Shown here: positions 52,642 to 61,584 of the stretch, one piece after another
Position numbering within the stretch: position 1 is the first letter of the stretch
Layout: the number at the start of each line of letters is the position of its first letter
Source of the DNA: CAG-877 sp045125935
GTDB lineage: Bacteria; Bacillota_I; Bacilli_A; RF39; UBA660
DNA length: 64,000 nucleotides
NCBI GenBank assembly: GCA_045125935.1
Contig: JBGVNW010000041.1
Coordinates: 62,001 to 126,000, forward strand
Direction: 5' to 3'
The notes under the pieces: generated by a model
What the model was told of the DNA's origin: nothing
Seen by the model: the letters and a program-made list of their open reading frames with translations, nothing else
Databases searched by the model: none
Program-made: the position numbers and the translations under genes

Positions 52642-54777
52642 ATGATGACTATAGAAGATTACGCATTAGATGTAGGAAAAACTATAGATGAGATTAAAGC
52701 ATTATGTGATAAAATCGGTATCAAATATGAAGATGAAAATTCAACCTTAAATGAAACTGATATTATTTTACTAGATAATGAATTACAAGACGCAGAAGAC
52801 TATATCACTGGCGATATAGATTTTGAAGAATTACATGATGAAGAAGACATTGATGATAAAGTTGAAATGTTAGCAATGAATACTAAGTTTGACTTGGATA
52901 ATGAAAAAACATTTGAAAAGGTTAAACCTAATAAAGTTGCAAAAAAGACTGAAAATAAAAAAGACTTCTTAAAAGAAAGAAAGAAAATGTATAAAAACCG
53001 TGAAAAATTACAAAGTAACGAGGCTGAACAAGATAAAAATACGGTTCTTTATACTCAAGGTATGACAGTAACTGATTTAGCTAATTTACTTGAAGTGGCA
53101 CCAGTTGAAGTTGTTAAGAAATTAATGAGTTTAGGTGTTATGGCAGGAATCAATCAATCAATTGATTATGACAGTGCTGAAGTTGTTGTCTCTGAATATG
53201 ATAAAGTATTAAAAAAGGCTGAAACAGCAGATATTTCTAATTTTGAAAATTTCGAAATTGATGATAGAGAAGAGGACTTAGTTGAACGTCCCCCAGTAGT
53301 AACTATTATGGGACATGTAGATCATGGTAAAACAACTCTACTTGACTCAATTAGAAAGAGTAATGTTGCTAGTGGCGAAGCTGGAGGAATCACTCAAGCT
53401 ATTGGAGCTTACTCAGTTAAGTGCAATGGTAAGACAATTACATTTATCGATACACCAGGACATGCAGCATTTACTGAAATGCGTGCTAGAGGAGCATCAA
53501 TTACAGATATAGTAATTATTATTGTTGCGGCAGATGATGGTGTAATGCCTCAAACTAAAGAAGCAATTGATCATGCTAAAGCTGCTGGAGTACCAATAAT
53601 TGTTGCTATTAATAAGATTGATAAGCCAGAAGCAAATATTGAAAGAATTATGACTGCCTTAGTAGAAAATGGTCTAACTCCAGAAGAATGGGGTGGAGAC
53701 ACTATTGTTAATAAGATTTCTGCTAAAGCTGGAACAGGTATTGATGAATTATTAGAAAATATTTTATTAGTAGCTGAAATGGAAAACTACAAAGCTAATC
53801 CATCTCGTTATGCAACAGGAGCAGTAATTGAATCTAAGAAAGATAATAAAGTTGGTTCAGTTGTAACTCTATTAATTCAAAATGGTACACTTCGTTTAGG
53901 AGATCCAATTGTTATTGGTACTTCATTCGGAAAAGTTCGTACTCTAAAGAATGATTTAGGTCAAAATATTGTTGAAGCTAAACCATCTACTCCAGTAGAA
54001 GTAACTGGTATTTCAGAAGTACCAAGTGCTGGAGATAAATTCATGGCATTTGAGTCTGAAAAACAAGCTAAACAAATTGCTGAAGAAAGACGTCTTCGTT
54101 CTAAAGAACAAGATAGTAACTTTAGTGGTATGAGTTTAGAAGATTTATTTGGTAGAATTCAAACTGGTGTAAAAGAAATTAATGTTGTTTTAAAAGCAGA
54201 TGTAAATGGAAGTTTAGAGGCTGTTAAAAATTCCTTAGAAAAAATCGATGTTGAAGGTGTAAAGGTAAATGTTATTCGTGGTGCAGTAGGTGCAATTACT
54301 GAAAGTGATGTTGTTTTAGCTAGAGCTTCAAATGCACTAATTATTGGTTTCAATGTTCGTGGAAATGGTAAAACAATGGATACTGCTAAACAATATGGAA
54401 TTTCTATTAAAACATATGATATTATCTACAAAGTAGTAGAAGATATGGAAGCTGCTATGAAAGGTATGTTAGATCCAGAATATGAAGAAAAAGTAACTGG
54501 TACACTAGAAATAAGACAAATCTTTAAATTTTCAAAAATTGGTTTAATTGCTGGATGTCACGTAACTAGTGGAGTAATTAAACATAATCAAAAAGCGCGT
54601 ATTATTAGAGATGATGTTGTAGTATATAATGGTGCAATAAAAACTCTTCAACACGAAAAAGATCAAGTAAAAGAAGTTAAGAAAGACATGGATTGCGGAA
54701 TTACTTTAGAAAATTGTCAAGATTACAAAGAAAGAGATATTATTGAAGTCTATGATCTTGTAGAAATAAAACGTTAA
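52642..54777 (+). CDS. infB: Translation initiation factor IF-2
   Basis: 711 residues. The N-terminal domain is short, with an IF2_N motif TQGMTVTDLANLLEVAPVEVV. The G domain carries GHVDHGKTTLL (G1), DTPGHAAFTEMR (G3) and NKIDKPEAN (G4). Domains II, III and the fMet-tRNA-binding C-terminal domain follow. It delivers initiator tRNA to the ribosome. RBS GAGGTGAG. Confidence 0.97.
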   Translation: MMTIEDYALDVGKTIDEIKALCDKIGIKYEDENSTLNETDIILLDNELQDAEDYITGDIDFEELHDEEDIDDKVEMLAMNTKFDLDNEKTFEKVKPNKVAKKTENKKDFLKERKKMYKNREKLQSNEAEQDKNTVLYTQGMTVTDLANLLEVAPVEVVKKLMSLGVMAGINQSIDYDSAEVVVSEYDKVLKKAETADISNFENFEIDDREEDLVERPPVVTIMGHVDHGKTTLLDSIRKSNVASGEAGGITQAIGAYSVKCNGKTITFIDTPGHAAFTEMRARGASITDIVIIIVAADDGVMPQTKEAIDHAKAAGVPIIVAINKIDKPEANIERIMTALVENGLTPEEWGGDTIVNKISAKAGTGIDELLENILLVAEMENYKANPSRYATGAVIESKKDNKVGSVVTLLIQNGTLRLGDPIVIGTSFGKVRTLKNDLGQNIVEAKPSTPVEVTGISEVPSAGDKFMAFESEKQAKQIAEERRLRSKEQDSNFSGMSLEDLFGRIQTGVKEINVVLKADVNGSLEAVKNSLEKIDVEGVKVNVIRGAVGAITESDVVLARASNALIIGFNVRGNGKTMDTAKQYGISIKTYDIIYKVVEDMEAAMKGMLDPEYEEKVTGTLEIRQIFKFSKIGLIAGCHVTSGVIKHNQKARIIRDDVVVYNGAIKTLQHEKDQVKEVKKDMDCGITLENCQDYKERDIIEVYDLVEIKR

Positions 54778-54791
54778 TCTAAAAAAGTAGT

Positions 54792-55181
54792 ATGGAAACA
54801 AAAATAAATAAAGATAATAGAACTATTCTAAGTAGTGAATTATTAAATGAAAATACATTACTAGTTGTAAGTAAAAATGATGATCAAAATCCAATGGTCT
54901 CAGTTTGTTATATGGAAAAAGATAGATTAAAAGAAGATTTAATTACGTCTTTAGATGAAAGAACCTCAATAGAACAAAATGATCGAATGGTTGCAGTATT
55001 TAAAGAAGTGACTTGTCTTGGAATTCCACGACCTATGATATCTAAAATTTATGATTTAAGATATCATAAATTTGTAGGAGAGGATATGTTAAATACAGTA
55101 TACAAAATAAGAACTAAGGATGATCCAAAAATAAAACAACTAGTAAATGAAGGAGGTCTCCTAACATGGCAAACAATGTAA
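54792..55181 (+). CDS. Small protein of unknown function between infB and rbfA
   Basis: 129 residues, soluble, alternating strands and helices. Has a LLVVSKNDDQNPMVSVCYM strand region and YKIRTKDDPKIKQLVNE near the end. It occupies the usual place of YlxP (DUF503) but does not match that family in what I can see. Its end overlaps the start of rbfA by 16 bases, so it is translationally linked to the ribosome-assembly genes. A translation-related role is inferred from position only. Confidence 0.65.
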   Translation: METKINKDNRTILSSELLNENTLLVVSKNDDQNPMVSVCYMEKDRLKEDLITSLDERTSIEQNDRMVAVFKEVTCLGIPRPMISKIYDLRYHKFVGEDMLNTVYKIRTKDDPKIKQLVNEGGLLTWQTM

Positions 55182-55510
55182 AAATTGAAAGACTAAATCA
55201 TGCATTTCAAGAAGAAATAAGTATGATTCTAATGACTGAAATAAAAGATGAAGATATTAAGTTTGTAACTATTACAGATGTAGATACAACTAATGATTTA
55301 AGTTATGCCAAAGTTTACTTTACTGTTCTAGATGATAGTAAAAGACAAACTACTTTAGATGCCCTAAATAATGCAGCATCGTTCATTCGCGGAGAACTAT
55401 CAAAAAGAGTAGAAGTAAGACATACACCAGAATTAAAATTCATCTTTGATACATCTATTGATTATGGAAAACATATTGAAGATATAATTGAAGATATAAA
55501 TAATAAGTAA
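55166..55510 (+). CDS. rbfA: 30S ribosome-binding factor RbfA
   Basis: 114 residues, single KH-like domain. IERLNHAFQEEISMIL, TITDVDTTNDLSYAKVYFTV and VRHTPELKFIFDTSIDYGKHIEDII are typical RbfA blocks. Needed for 16S rRNA 5' end maturation. RBS GGAGGTC lies inside the preceding gene. Confidence 0.93.
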   Translation: MANNVKIERLNHAFQEEISMILMTEIKDEDIKFVTITDVDTTNDLSYAKVYFTVLDDSKRQTTLDALNNAASFIRGELSKRVEVRHTPELKFIFDTSIDYGKHIEDIIEDINNK

Positions 55511-55514
55511 TAAA

Positions 55515-55551
55515 GAAAGGTAAATATGCAAATATTTATCTTTTTCTTTTT
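55515..55551 (+). terminator. Intrinsic terminator of the nusA-infB-rbfA operon
   Basis: AAAGGTAAATAT/ATATTTATCTTT stem with a T-rich tail. Confidence 0.8.
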
Positions 55552-55610
55552 TAGACTTCTCTAAATAATTATTTTATGTTAAAATAAATTTAGAATAGAG
55601 GGTGTTTCTT

Positions 55611-56180
55611 ATGACTAAAAAAGTAAAAAAATTATATGATGATAGTTGGATGTATATTTTACTACTTACAACATTAACTATATTGCTATATTCTCTAAGT
55701 AGTTACAAATTTAGTATAGCTGGAGTCCAATTGTCGTATTCTCTAATCGGACTACCACTAACTTATTTTATAACAAACTACATAACTAAAAAATATAACT
55801 ATACTAGGTCAGTAGTAGCTATTTCTGCATCAGCAGTATCAATGATCTTATTTATAGTTATTATGAATTTTGCTCTAGGTAAAACAACAGACTTATCTAG
55901 TGTGACAGGTCACTTTTGTGGTTATGTAGTAAGTCAATTTGTAAATCTTACAATTTACTATTTTCTACTACAAAATACTAAGTCACCATTACCATTAGTA
56001 TTCTTAACATATGTATTTTCATTAATTGTATTTTATATGTTTTATACATTAATTTATCTAAATATGATGGTAGGAGATAATTATTGGAAAGGCTATTTTA
56101 TATCTCTAACAATTCAAGCAGTAATTTGCTTAGTTCTAGCAATAATTGATAATAAAGTAAAAAGAGGACGAGACGAATAA
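55611..56180 (+). CDS. VUT-family (YhhQ-like) membrane transporter, probably for queuosine precursors
   Basis: About 189 residues, six membrane spans. The pattern of LPLTYFITNYITKKYNYTRS and YVVSQFVNLTIYYFL is like the VUT/ECF-type YhhQ family (usually YPLTFLLTDVxxExYG and SQxxDVxVF). The signature is degenerate, so the substrate is uncertain. Start at 55611; ATG with GAGGGTGTT before it. Confidence 0.6.
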   Translation: MTKKVKKLYDDSWMYILLLTTLTILLYSLSSYKFSIAGVQLSYSLIGLPLTYFITNYITKKYNYTRSVVAISASAVSMILFIVIMNFALGKTTDLSSVTGHFCGYVVSQFVNLTIYYFLLQNTKSPLPLVFLTYVFSLIVFYMFYTLIYLNMMVGDNYWKGYFISLTIQAVICLVLAIIDNKVKRGRDE

Positions 56181-56198
56181 ATATTAAAGGACAAATAT

Positions 56199-56247
56199 AA
56201 ATCAAGGGTCTAGATGAACTCACTTCATTCGCCCTTGATTTTTTTTC
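56199..56247 (+). terminator. Intrinsic terminator
   Basis: AAATCAAGGG/CCCTTGATTT stem with an inner GATGAA/TTCATT pairing and eight T residues. Confidence 0.9.
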
Positions 56248-56667
56248 TAAACTAGTTCTTATTTTGATGCCTCCAAAATGGAGTTCACATCACAAAAGGG
56301 TAGTTTTTAAAAATAAGTCATCATTTAATACATAATACTTGTTGTTTTAAATTTATTTATACTAAGTACAAAAGTCATATTCATCATAGGGTATGACTTT
56401 TCCTATATAATTAATTACACATGAATATATAGGTTGTTTTAAAATAAGCGGTATTTTGAAAAATAAACAAATGAGAAGAAAATATAAATTAGTTAAAAAT
56501 ATAATAATGCTTAATTTTCTATCATAAAATATAGTTAGTTTAGAATAAGTGTAGCTCTTTTTTGTATGGAAAATAATCTTTATAAATTAATTAAATTAAT
56601 TTTAAGTTGAGCATTATTTACTTAACTTAAATATTATGATAAAATAAGTCACACTGGAGGAAATATA
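56248..56667. other. Non-coding stretch between the VUT transporter and the next gene
   Basis: About 420 bases without a convincing ORF. It holds one more hairpin AAAAGTCATA/TATGACTTTT (56369-56400) followed by TTCC, which may end a short transcript or be a relic terminator. The rest is plain AT-rich sequence. A GGAGG RBS at 56655 belongs to the next gene. Confidence 0.6.
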
Positions 56668-57672
56668 ATGAGCAATCTAGGAGAACAATCAGAAAGTAAT
56701 TTATTAAAAGAATTAGAAAAATTAAGAAGAAAATTTGAAAATGATTTAGTACATAGAACATTTATATATGAAGAATTAGTAGAGTATTTTCATGAATATA
56801 TGCCACATTTATTAAAATATAATCCATTAAATCTTTATACTAATCCCTTAAGTAATTTTATAAGAATTTATATGGGAAAATATGTCCCTGGATGTATTGA
56901 TGAAGAGTTTAAAAAGTATGAGGATTCATTAGAGTTCAAACTGGATATGCAAGAAGTAAAAGATTTCTATAAAAGTCTAGTTGAAGACGATGCTATACTT
57001 AGTCAAAAAGAGTTTGATGAGTTGTCAAAATTATCCATTATTGATGATGAAAATAGTTGCATATTTATAAAGTATCTATTAGGACAATTAATAGAGGGAA
57101 ATAATTCAGCACAAAGTTCTGTCTCAAATATACTTATTAATTATTATTTTAGTAATTTATTAAGAGAAAATGATTTATTTTATCAAAGACCAACAAATAT
57201 TAATACTGATATAGATACAGAATTTAAAAGTAGAATCATAAATACTTTATATCCTCTATTTTATGGTGCCTGGAGCAAGGTTCAAAGAAATGCAGAGTAT
57301 AATGATCCAAGTATCATTAGTATGATCAAAATAGATGATTATTTTAGAGATGTATATGGTGCAGAATACTATGAAGAAAATAAGGAAAGTTATAGTAGTG
57401 AAGTAGACGCTAATTTAAATGCTACTCTTTTACTAGCTGACTTTCTTCAAGAAGTAAGTCCTGTAACGTTTCATGAACACCGTGATTGGTTAAATGAAAG
57501 GGCTAAGAGATTAACTGATACTTTATATAATAGACAAAGAACTTTTAAAGATTCAAAATATGATATAGATGAAATCTTTGAACAAACACTTGCGTATACT
57601 GGTGAAAATAAAGAGGATATAATAGGTACAAGTAATAGTAAAAAAGCTTACCAAAAAGAGATAAAAATATAA
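56668..57672 (+). CDS. Unrecognised soluble protein
   Basis: 334 residues, acidic, mostly helical, no signal or membrane segment. An N-terminal coiled-coil-like start (LLKELEKLRRKFENDLVHR) is followed by aromatic-rich helices (YFHEYMPHLLKYNPLNLY) and, near 275, an HEHRDWLNERAKRL helix. RBS TGGAGGA. Its neighbours (RpoA-CTD-like protein and ABC exporter) give no clear hint. Confidence 0.6.
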   Translation: MSNLGEQSESNLLKELEKLRRKFENDLVHRTFIYEELVEYFHEYMPHLLKYNPLNLYTNPLSNFIRIYMGKYVPGCIDEEFKKYEDSLEFKLDMQEVKDFYKSLVEDDAILSQKEFDELSKLSIIDDENSCIFIKYLLGQLIEGNNSAQSSVSNILINYYFSNLLRENDLFYQRPTNINTDIDTEFKSRIINTLYPLFYGAWSKVQRNAEYNDPSIISMIKIDDYFRDVYGAEYYEENKESYSSEVDANLNATLLLADFLQEVSPVTFHEHRDWLNERAKRLTDTLYNRQRTFKDSKYDIDEIFEQTLAYTGENKEDIIGTSNSKKAYQKEIKI

Positions 57673-57707
57673 ACAAGGATGTAATTATCTTTGTTTTATT
57701 TTTTGCA
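57673..57707 (+). terminator. Intrinsic terminator
   Basis: AACAAGGAT/ATCTTTGTT stem with a T-rich tail. Confidence 0.7.
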
Positions 57708-57819
57708 TAATCTAAATATAAAAGGCTGTATTTACTTCTTAAAGTAATGTTGAAGCAGGTTGAACTTGAAAAAATAAAGAATTTATGGTATAATGTAGCC
57801 ACTAATGAGGGGGAAGATT

Positions 57820-58701
57820 ATGAATAAGGAACTATTAGAAAAATCAAGAAAAAGAGACTTATCAGAAAGTGATTTAAGAACAAGATTAAGTGAAATATTA
57901 AGTCATTCTATAAGAGCATATGGCTTATATGAAACATTTGGTGCCACAAGATTGGAAGATTTATTAGAAATAGATTATGAAAATCTAGTTAAAGCTGAAA
58001 AAGAAGGAAAAATACAATGGCTAAATGGAATTAAACGTGATCTTCATCTTTATGGATGTACTTTAAAAGGTGAATTTGCTCATCTTGATCTTACAGAAGA
58101 AGAAGTTTTAATCCCAATCTCTGCTCTAGAAATACCAAAAAGAGTAAAATCAATTCTAAGAAGAACTGGTTGTATTAATGTTCTAGGAGATTTATTAACA
58201 ACACCATATGAAAAGATAGTTGGATTACGCGGTATGGGTAAAAAGGCCCAAGAAGATTTAACTGTTTATCTAGATAGTTTAGGTTATCCACTACCATCAT
58301 CAGGTATTTCAATAGCCAAAAAGAAAGCTGATTTAGAAGCAAATGGAGAAATTTTAGTAGATAGTGTAATTGATTCTAGAAAAACTATGTTAGTTTTAAA
58401 TAGAGCTGGAATTTATACAGTAGACGAATTACTTGAAAGAGACTTTAGAACAATACCAGGAATTGGTAAGGCATACGAACAAGAAATTATTACAAGTCTA
58501 AAAGATTATATTTCAACAGAAAAAACAGAAGAAGAAATAGAAAAAGAATCAGAACTAGCAAGTCTAACTACTGAAAGAGATAGACTTCGTCAAAGAAATA
58601 TTAAACTACGTTTAGAACAAATCGAAGTAACAGAAAAATTAAGACAAGTAGAAGCTGAAATTAGAAGTAAAAAAACAGGAGTTCAATATGGAAAAAAATA
58701 A
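57820..58701 (+). CDS. Protein built of RNA polymerase alpha-CTD-like domains with a coiled-coil tail
   Basis: 293 residues from the ATG at 57820 (GGGGGAAG). At least two, perhaps three, helix-hairpin-helix units like the RNAP alpha C-terminal domain are present: SILRRTGCINVLGDLLTTPYEKI with GLRGMGKKAQEDL (about 107-150), VLNRAGIYTVDELLERDF with IPGIGKAYEQEI (about 190-225), and a weaker one near 35-75. A coiled-coil ends the protein (about 240-285). Alpha-CTDs bind UP-element DNA and regulators, so this may be an accessory DNA- or RNAP-binding protein. It overlaps the next small gene. Confidence 0.75.
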   Translation: MNKELLEKSRKRDLSESDLRTRLSEILSHSIRAYGLYETFGATRLEDLLEIDYENLVKAEKEGKIQWLNGIKRDLHLYGCTLKGEFAHLDLTEEEVLIPISALEIPKRVKSILRRTGCINVLGDLLTTPYEKIVGLRGMGKKAQEDLTVYLDSLGYPLPSSGISIAKKKADLEANGEILVDSVIDSRKTMLVLNRAGIYTVDELLERDFRTIPGIGKAYEQEIITSLKDYISTEKTEEEIEKESELASLTTERDRLRQRNIKLRLEQIEVTEKLRQVEAEIRSKKTGVQYGKK

Positions 58702-58840
58702 AATAGAAGAACTAGATCAAAAAATACAAGAAGTAGAACAAGAAATAAAAGATTTAAAAAATCAAAATAAATTACTAGAACTAGATATTTTAAAGAAAGA
58801 ATTAATGATACAAAAACTAGAATTAGAACAAATGAAATAA
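58688..58840 (+). CDS. 50-residue coiled-coil protein
   Basis: A short ORF overlapping the end of the alpha-CTD-like gene by 14 bases, encoding a protein almost wholly of heptad-like Leu/Ile, Lys and Glu (KIEELDQKIQEVEQEIKDL...). Too short for usual gene calls. Overlap and composition suggest it pairs with the coiled-coil tail of the preceding protein. A GGAG-type RBS is present (ACAGGAG, 58676-58682). Confidence 0.55.
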   Translation: MEKNKIEELDQKIQEVEQEIKDLKNQNKLLELDILKKELMIQKLELEQMK

Positions 58841-58847
58841 TTAATAT

Positions 58848-58875
58848 TTAACAAATAATAAAAATATGTTATAAT
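58848..58875 (+). promoter_or_regulatory. Promoter of the structured leader RNA
   Basis: TTAACA (58848-58853), 16-base spacer, TATAAT (58870-58875). Confidence 0.65.
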
Positions 58876-58880
58876 ATGCT

Positions 58881-59040
58881 CGTAGTAAATCAATTAGACC
58901 ATTCGCGTTTTACTACCAGATAAACAATAAGTTTAAAGGAATAATGATGAGCCTTAAGAATCTCCTCATGAATGGCAAAAAATTAACACAGTAAGGATAT
59001 TGTGATAGTTTTTGCTGTTTATGAAAGGAGGTTCTTTTAT
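58881..59040 (+). ncRNA. Structured leader or small RNA before the ABC exporter, family unknown
   Basis: About 160 bases with clear folds: hairpin GTAGTAAA/TTTACTAC (58882-58916), a small TAAAC/GTTTA stem, AAGG/CCTT, and a long stem of 14 bp AAGAATCTCCTCAT (58956-58969) with ATGAAAGGAGGTTCTT (59021-59036). The long stem encloses GGCAAAAA/TTTTTGCT and CACA/TGTG. The 3' arm contains a perfect Shine-Dalgarno AAAGGAGG (59024-59031), fully paired. After it, TTG at 59041 opens a seven-codon ORF. It could be a riboswitch-like translational switch, an attenuator or a free RNA. Confidence 0.6.
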
Positions 59041-59079
59041 TTGTATCACAAAATATATAAATAAAATCGAGGTAAAATT

Positions 59080-60768
59080 ATGGAATTATTTAAAGAAGTA
59101 TTAAGAAAAAACAAAAAAATGATAATATTCTACGTCTTAATAGGAATAACCATAAATTTCCTAAGTCTATACGGTGTAACTTATTATCAAAAAATATTAG
59201 ATGCATTCCAGTATCAAACACTAACTATAACACCGCTAATAATTTATGGATTATTATTAGTTGTATCAACAATACTTGGATATTTAGAAAATTATTCTGA
59301 ACAACAAGTAAAAAACAAATTATATTTAGATTTTAAACTACAAGCTCTAAAGAAAATGAAAACAATCGATTATTTAGAATATCAAAAACTAGGTACTGGA
59401 AAACTAACCCAAAAAGTAGAAGATGGCGCTACATCATCAAGAGACATCTTAGTAAACTTTTACTTAAAAACACTAAGATATTTACTCCCAACAGGTCTTT
59501 TTAGTTTGATATTCATCTATCAAGTAAAAAAAGAATTGGTATTATTCATATTCTTAGGATATTTAATTGTCATCATCATCTCAAATATAATATTAAAAAA
59601 ACTATACATCTTAAAAGAAAACATCTTAGATAATCAGGAGTTATTAAACAAGCCCCTAGTTAGAGGATTTATGGAACTAGTAGTTTTTAGGACAAACAAG
59701 AAGTATGATACAGAAATAAAAGTAACAGAAGAAGGAATAAAAAATATTGTTGATTCTAAAACAAAAATAAAACTAGTCCATGAAATATTCTTTACGGTAT
59801 TTGCGTTAATTGTAAACATCTTAAAAGTAGTGGTATTAGGATATGCAGTACTAAACTCAAATCTTTCAGTAGGAGCAATAGTAACAGTTTTATCACTACT
59901 AGGAAAAGCATATGAACCAATTGCTATTTTTAATGTAGAATATGTTGATTATAAACTAAACAAAGTAACAGTAAAGAAATATTTAGAATTTCTAGATTTA
60001 AAAGATGATCAAAATTTAACTACAGGTAAAAGCATAAAACAAATTTCTGGAATGATTGAATTTAAAAATGTAAGTTACTCATACCACGAAAAAGAAAAGA
60101 AATTAATCGAAAACTTATCATTGAAAATAAAAAAAGATCAAAAGATAGCTTTAGTCGGGGAGAGTGGTTCTGGAAAGTCAACAATTATAAAATTAATAAT
60201 GGGTCTAATTAAATGCCAAGAAGGACAAATTTTAATTGATAAAAATAACTTATCAGAATTAAACTTAAATGAATTTTATGACAATGTTTCTTATGTCTCA
60301 CAAGAGTCCCCAATTTTTGATGGAACTCTAAGAGAAAACATAGTCTTAGATAAGGAAGTAGCCGATTCCAAAATAAAAGAAATTTTAAAATTAGTTTGTC
60401 TAGAAAAATTACTTAATCGTTTAGAAAAAGGATTAGATACAGAATTAGGAGAAAAAGGAATAAGAATGTCTGGAGGAGAAAGACAAAGAGTATCCCTAGC
60501 TAGATTATTCTTTGATAAATCTAAAATAATAATTCTAGATGAAGCAACATCAGCAATGGACAACATCACAGAAAAACAAGTAATGGAAAACATCCTAAAA
60601 AGGCTAAAGAATAAAACTATCATCATAATAGCACATCGTCTAGAAACAATAAAAGATGTCGACAACATCTTCTTAATAAGAGATGGTAAAATCCTAGAAC
60701 AGGGTACTTACCAAGAACTACTAAAAGAAAATACTTATTTCAAAGAGCTATATAGAGCTACAAGATAA
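59080..60768 (+). CDS. ABC exporter with fused permease and ATPase
   Basis: 562 residues. Six membrane spans (about 15-280) precede a nucleotide-binding domain with Walker A GESGSGKST (about 364), Q-loop VSQES, signature MSGGERQRVSLARL, Walker B KIIILDEATSA and the H-loop IIAHR. Half-transporter of the MsbA/LmrA/bacteriocin type without a C39 peptidase domain; substrate unknown. RBS CGAGGT. The thrS remnant follows after 15 bases. Confidence 0.92.
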   Translation: MELFKEVLRKNKKMIIFYVLIGITINFLSLYGVTYYQKILDAFQYQTLTITPLIIYGLLLVVSTILGYLENYSEQQVKNKLYLDFKLQALKKMKTIDYLEYQKLGTGKLTQKVEDGATSSRDILVNFYLKTLRYLLPTGLFSLIFIYQVKKELVLFIFLGYLIVIIISNIILKKLYILKENILDNQELLNKPLVRGFMELVVFRTNKKYDTEIKVTEEGIKNIVDSKTKIKLVHEIFFTVFALIVNILKVVVLGYAVLNSNLSVGAIVTVLSLLGKAYEPIAIFNVEYVDYKLNKVTVKKYLEFLDLKDDQNLTTGKSIKQISGMIEFKNVSYSYHEKEKKLIENLSLKIKKDQKIALVGESGSGKSTIIKLIMGLIKCQEGQILIDKNNLSELNLNEFYDNVSYVSQESPIFDGTLRENIVLDKEVADSKIKEILKLVCLEKLLNRLEKGLDTELGEKGIRMSGGERQRVSLARLFFDKSKIIILDEATSAMDNITEKQVMENILKRLKNKTIIIIAHRLETIKDVDNIFLIRDGKILEQGTYQELLKENTYFKELYRATR

Positions 60769-60783
60769 TCATGGTAATATCAT

Positions 60784-61305
60784 ATGAGATTAGATTTTAT
60801 GTTTAAAGACGCCCTAACAAGAAAAATCCAAATATCAACTGTACAATTAGATTTTGTCTCCCCAAAAAGATTTAACTTATCATACATCGATGAAAATGGA
60901 AATAAACAAGTACCAGTAATGGTCTATCGAGCAGTCCTAGGTTCGTATGAAAGATTCCTAGTTCTTCTCTTAGAACAATTCAAAGAAGTTCTACCAATAT
61001 GGTTATCACCAGTCCAAGTAAATATTATTCCAGTAAATGTAAAATATCATGATGAGTACTGTCGTAAGTTAAGGGATATGTTACTTGAAGAGGATATTCG
61101 AGTAGAGTATGATGATTAAAATGAAAAACTAGGTAAAAAGATTAGAAATAGTAATATTATGAAAAATCCAATCTCAGTAATCATAGGTGATAATGAACGA
61201 AATAATAACTTAGTAAGTTTTATAAGAATTGGAAGTGAAGAGAATTATTCTTTACCGATGGAGGAGTTTATTAAGTTTATCAAGGAAGAGATTAGGAAGA
61301 GATAG
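60784..61305 (+). pseudogene. Threonyl-tRNA synthetase remnant (C-terminal part, internal stop)
   Basis: The sequence matches ThrRS from motif-2-downstream to the end. TVQLDFVSPKRFNLSYIDENG and PVMVYRAVLGSYERF (motif 3) are followed by an anticodon-binding start LPIWLSPVQVNIIPVN. The frame stops at TAA (61117-61119), where normal ThrRS reads DxRNEK; in the same frame NEKLGKKIRNSNI and a complete anticodon-domain end continue to a TAG at 61303. The zinc-ligand His of MIHRA is Tyr here and the zinc Cys region is gone. It is about the last third of the gene, so it is not a functional enzyme. The first 112 codons could still be translated. Confidence 0.85.
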
Positions 61306-61309
61306 TAGT

Positions 61310-61339
61310 TTGACAGATTATTTATAAGTGATATATAAT
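61310..61339 (+). promoter_or_regulatory. Strong promoter of an intergenic small RNA
   Basis: TTGACA (61310-61315), 18-base spacer, TATAAT (61334-61339), one of the best consensus promoters in the window. Confidence 0.75.
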
Positions 61340-61345
61340 GTTTGT

Positions 61346-61450
61346 ACGAAAAAGAGTCAATCTTTTTTGAGGATGGTCGTGACCCGTAGGGTTGCGGTTA
61401 TCTGTCTAATGAAGATAATCCCAGTCCGTTTGGATGGGGCATCTTTTTTT
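61346..61450 (+). ncRNA. Small structured RNA of unknown family
   Basis: About 105 bases from the promoter to a T7 run. Much richer in G and C than its surroundings. Visible stems: TTATCT/AGATAA (apical), GGTC/GACC, and a terminator stem CCCAGTCC/GGATGGG with a GTTT loop, with GATG (61371-61374 region) able to pair with CATC before the T-run. There is no ORF. The following 130 bases to the Fic gene hold only a second promoter-like region. It could be a trans-acting sRNA or an orphan riboswitch. Confidence 0.65.
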
Positions 61451-61584
61451 ATGTAAATATTTCAGTTGGTTACATTTTGTAACCGATTGATTGAACTCGC
61501 AACAATTTTTCATGAAATAATTAACTATTATTTGCTTTTTTATTTCTTGTTTTTTGTTATAATAATTGTAACGGAGGTGCTGTT

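Noticed and set aside
54159..54353. Minus-strand ORF in infB and similar 60-100-codon minus-strand ORFs in polC and the array
   Set aside because: No RBS, no domain content, and all lie fully inside conserved genes.
58881..59040. T-box leader or 6S RNA
   Set aside because: No T-box TGGNACCGCG-type sequence or specifier loop is seen, and the fold lacks the long central bubble of 6S RNA.
61346..61450. ZTP (pfl) riboswitch
   Set aside because: GGTCGTGAC is shared, but the following conserved TGGCG/CCGCC pseudoknot segments are missing and there is no purine or folate gene downstream.
61346..61450. Small SRP RNA (4.5S)
   Set aside because: The invariant GGTCAGGTCCGGAAGGAAGCA tip region is absent.
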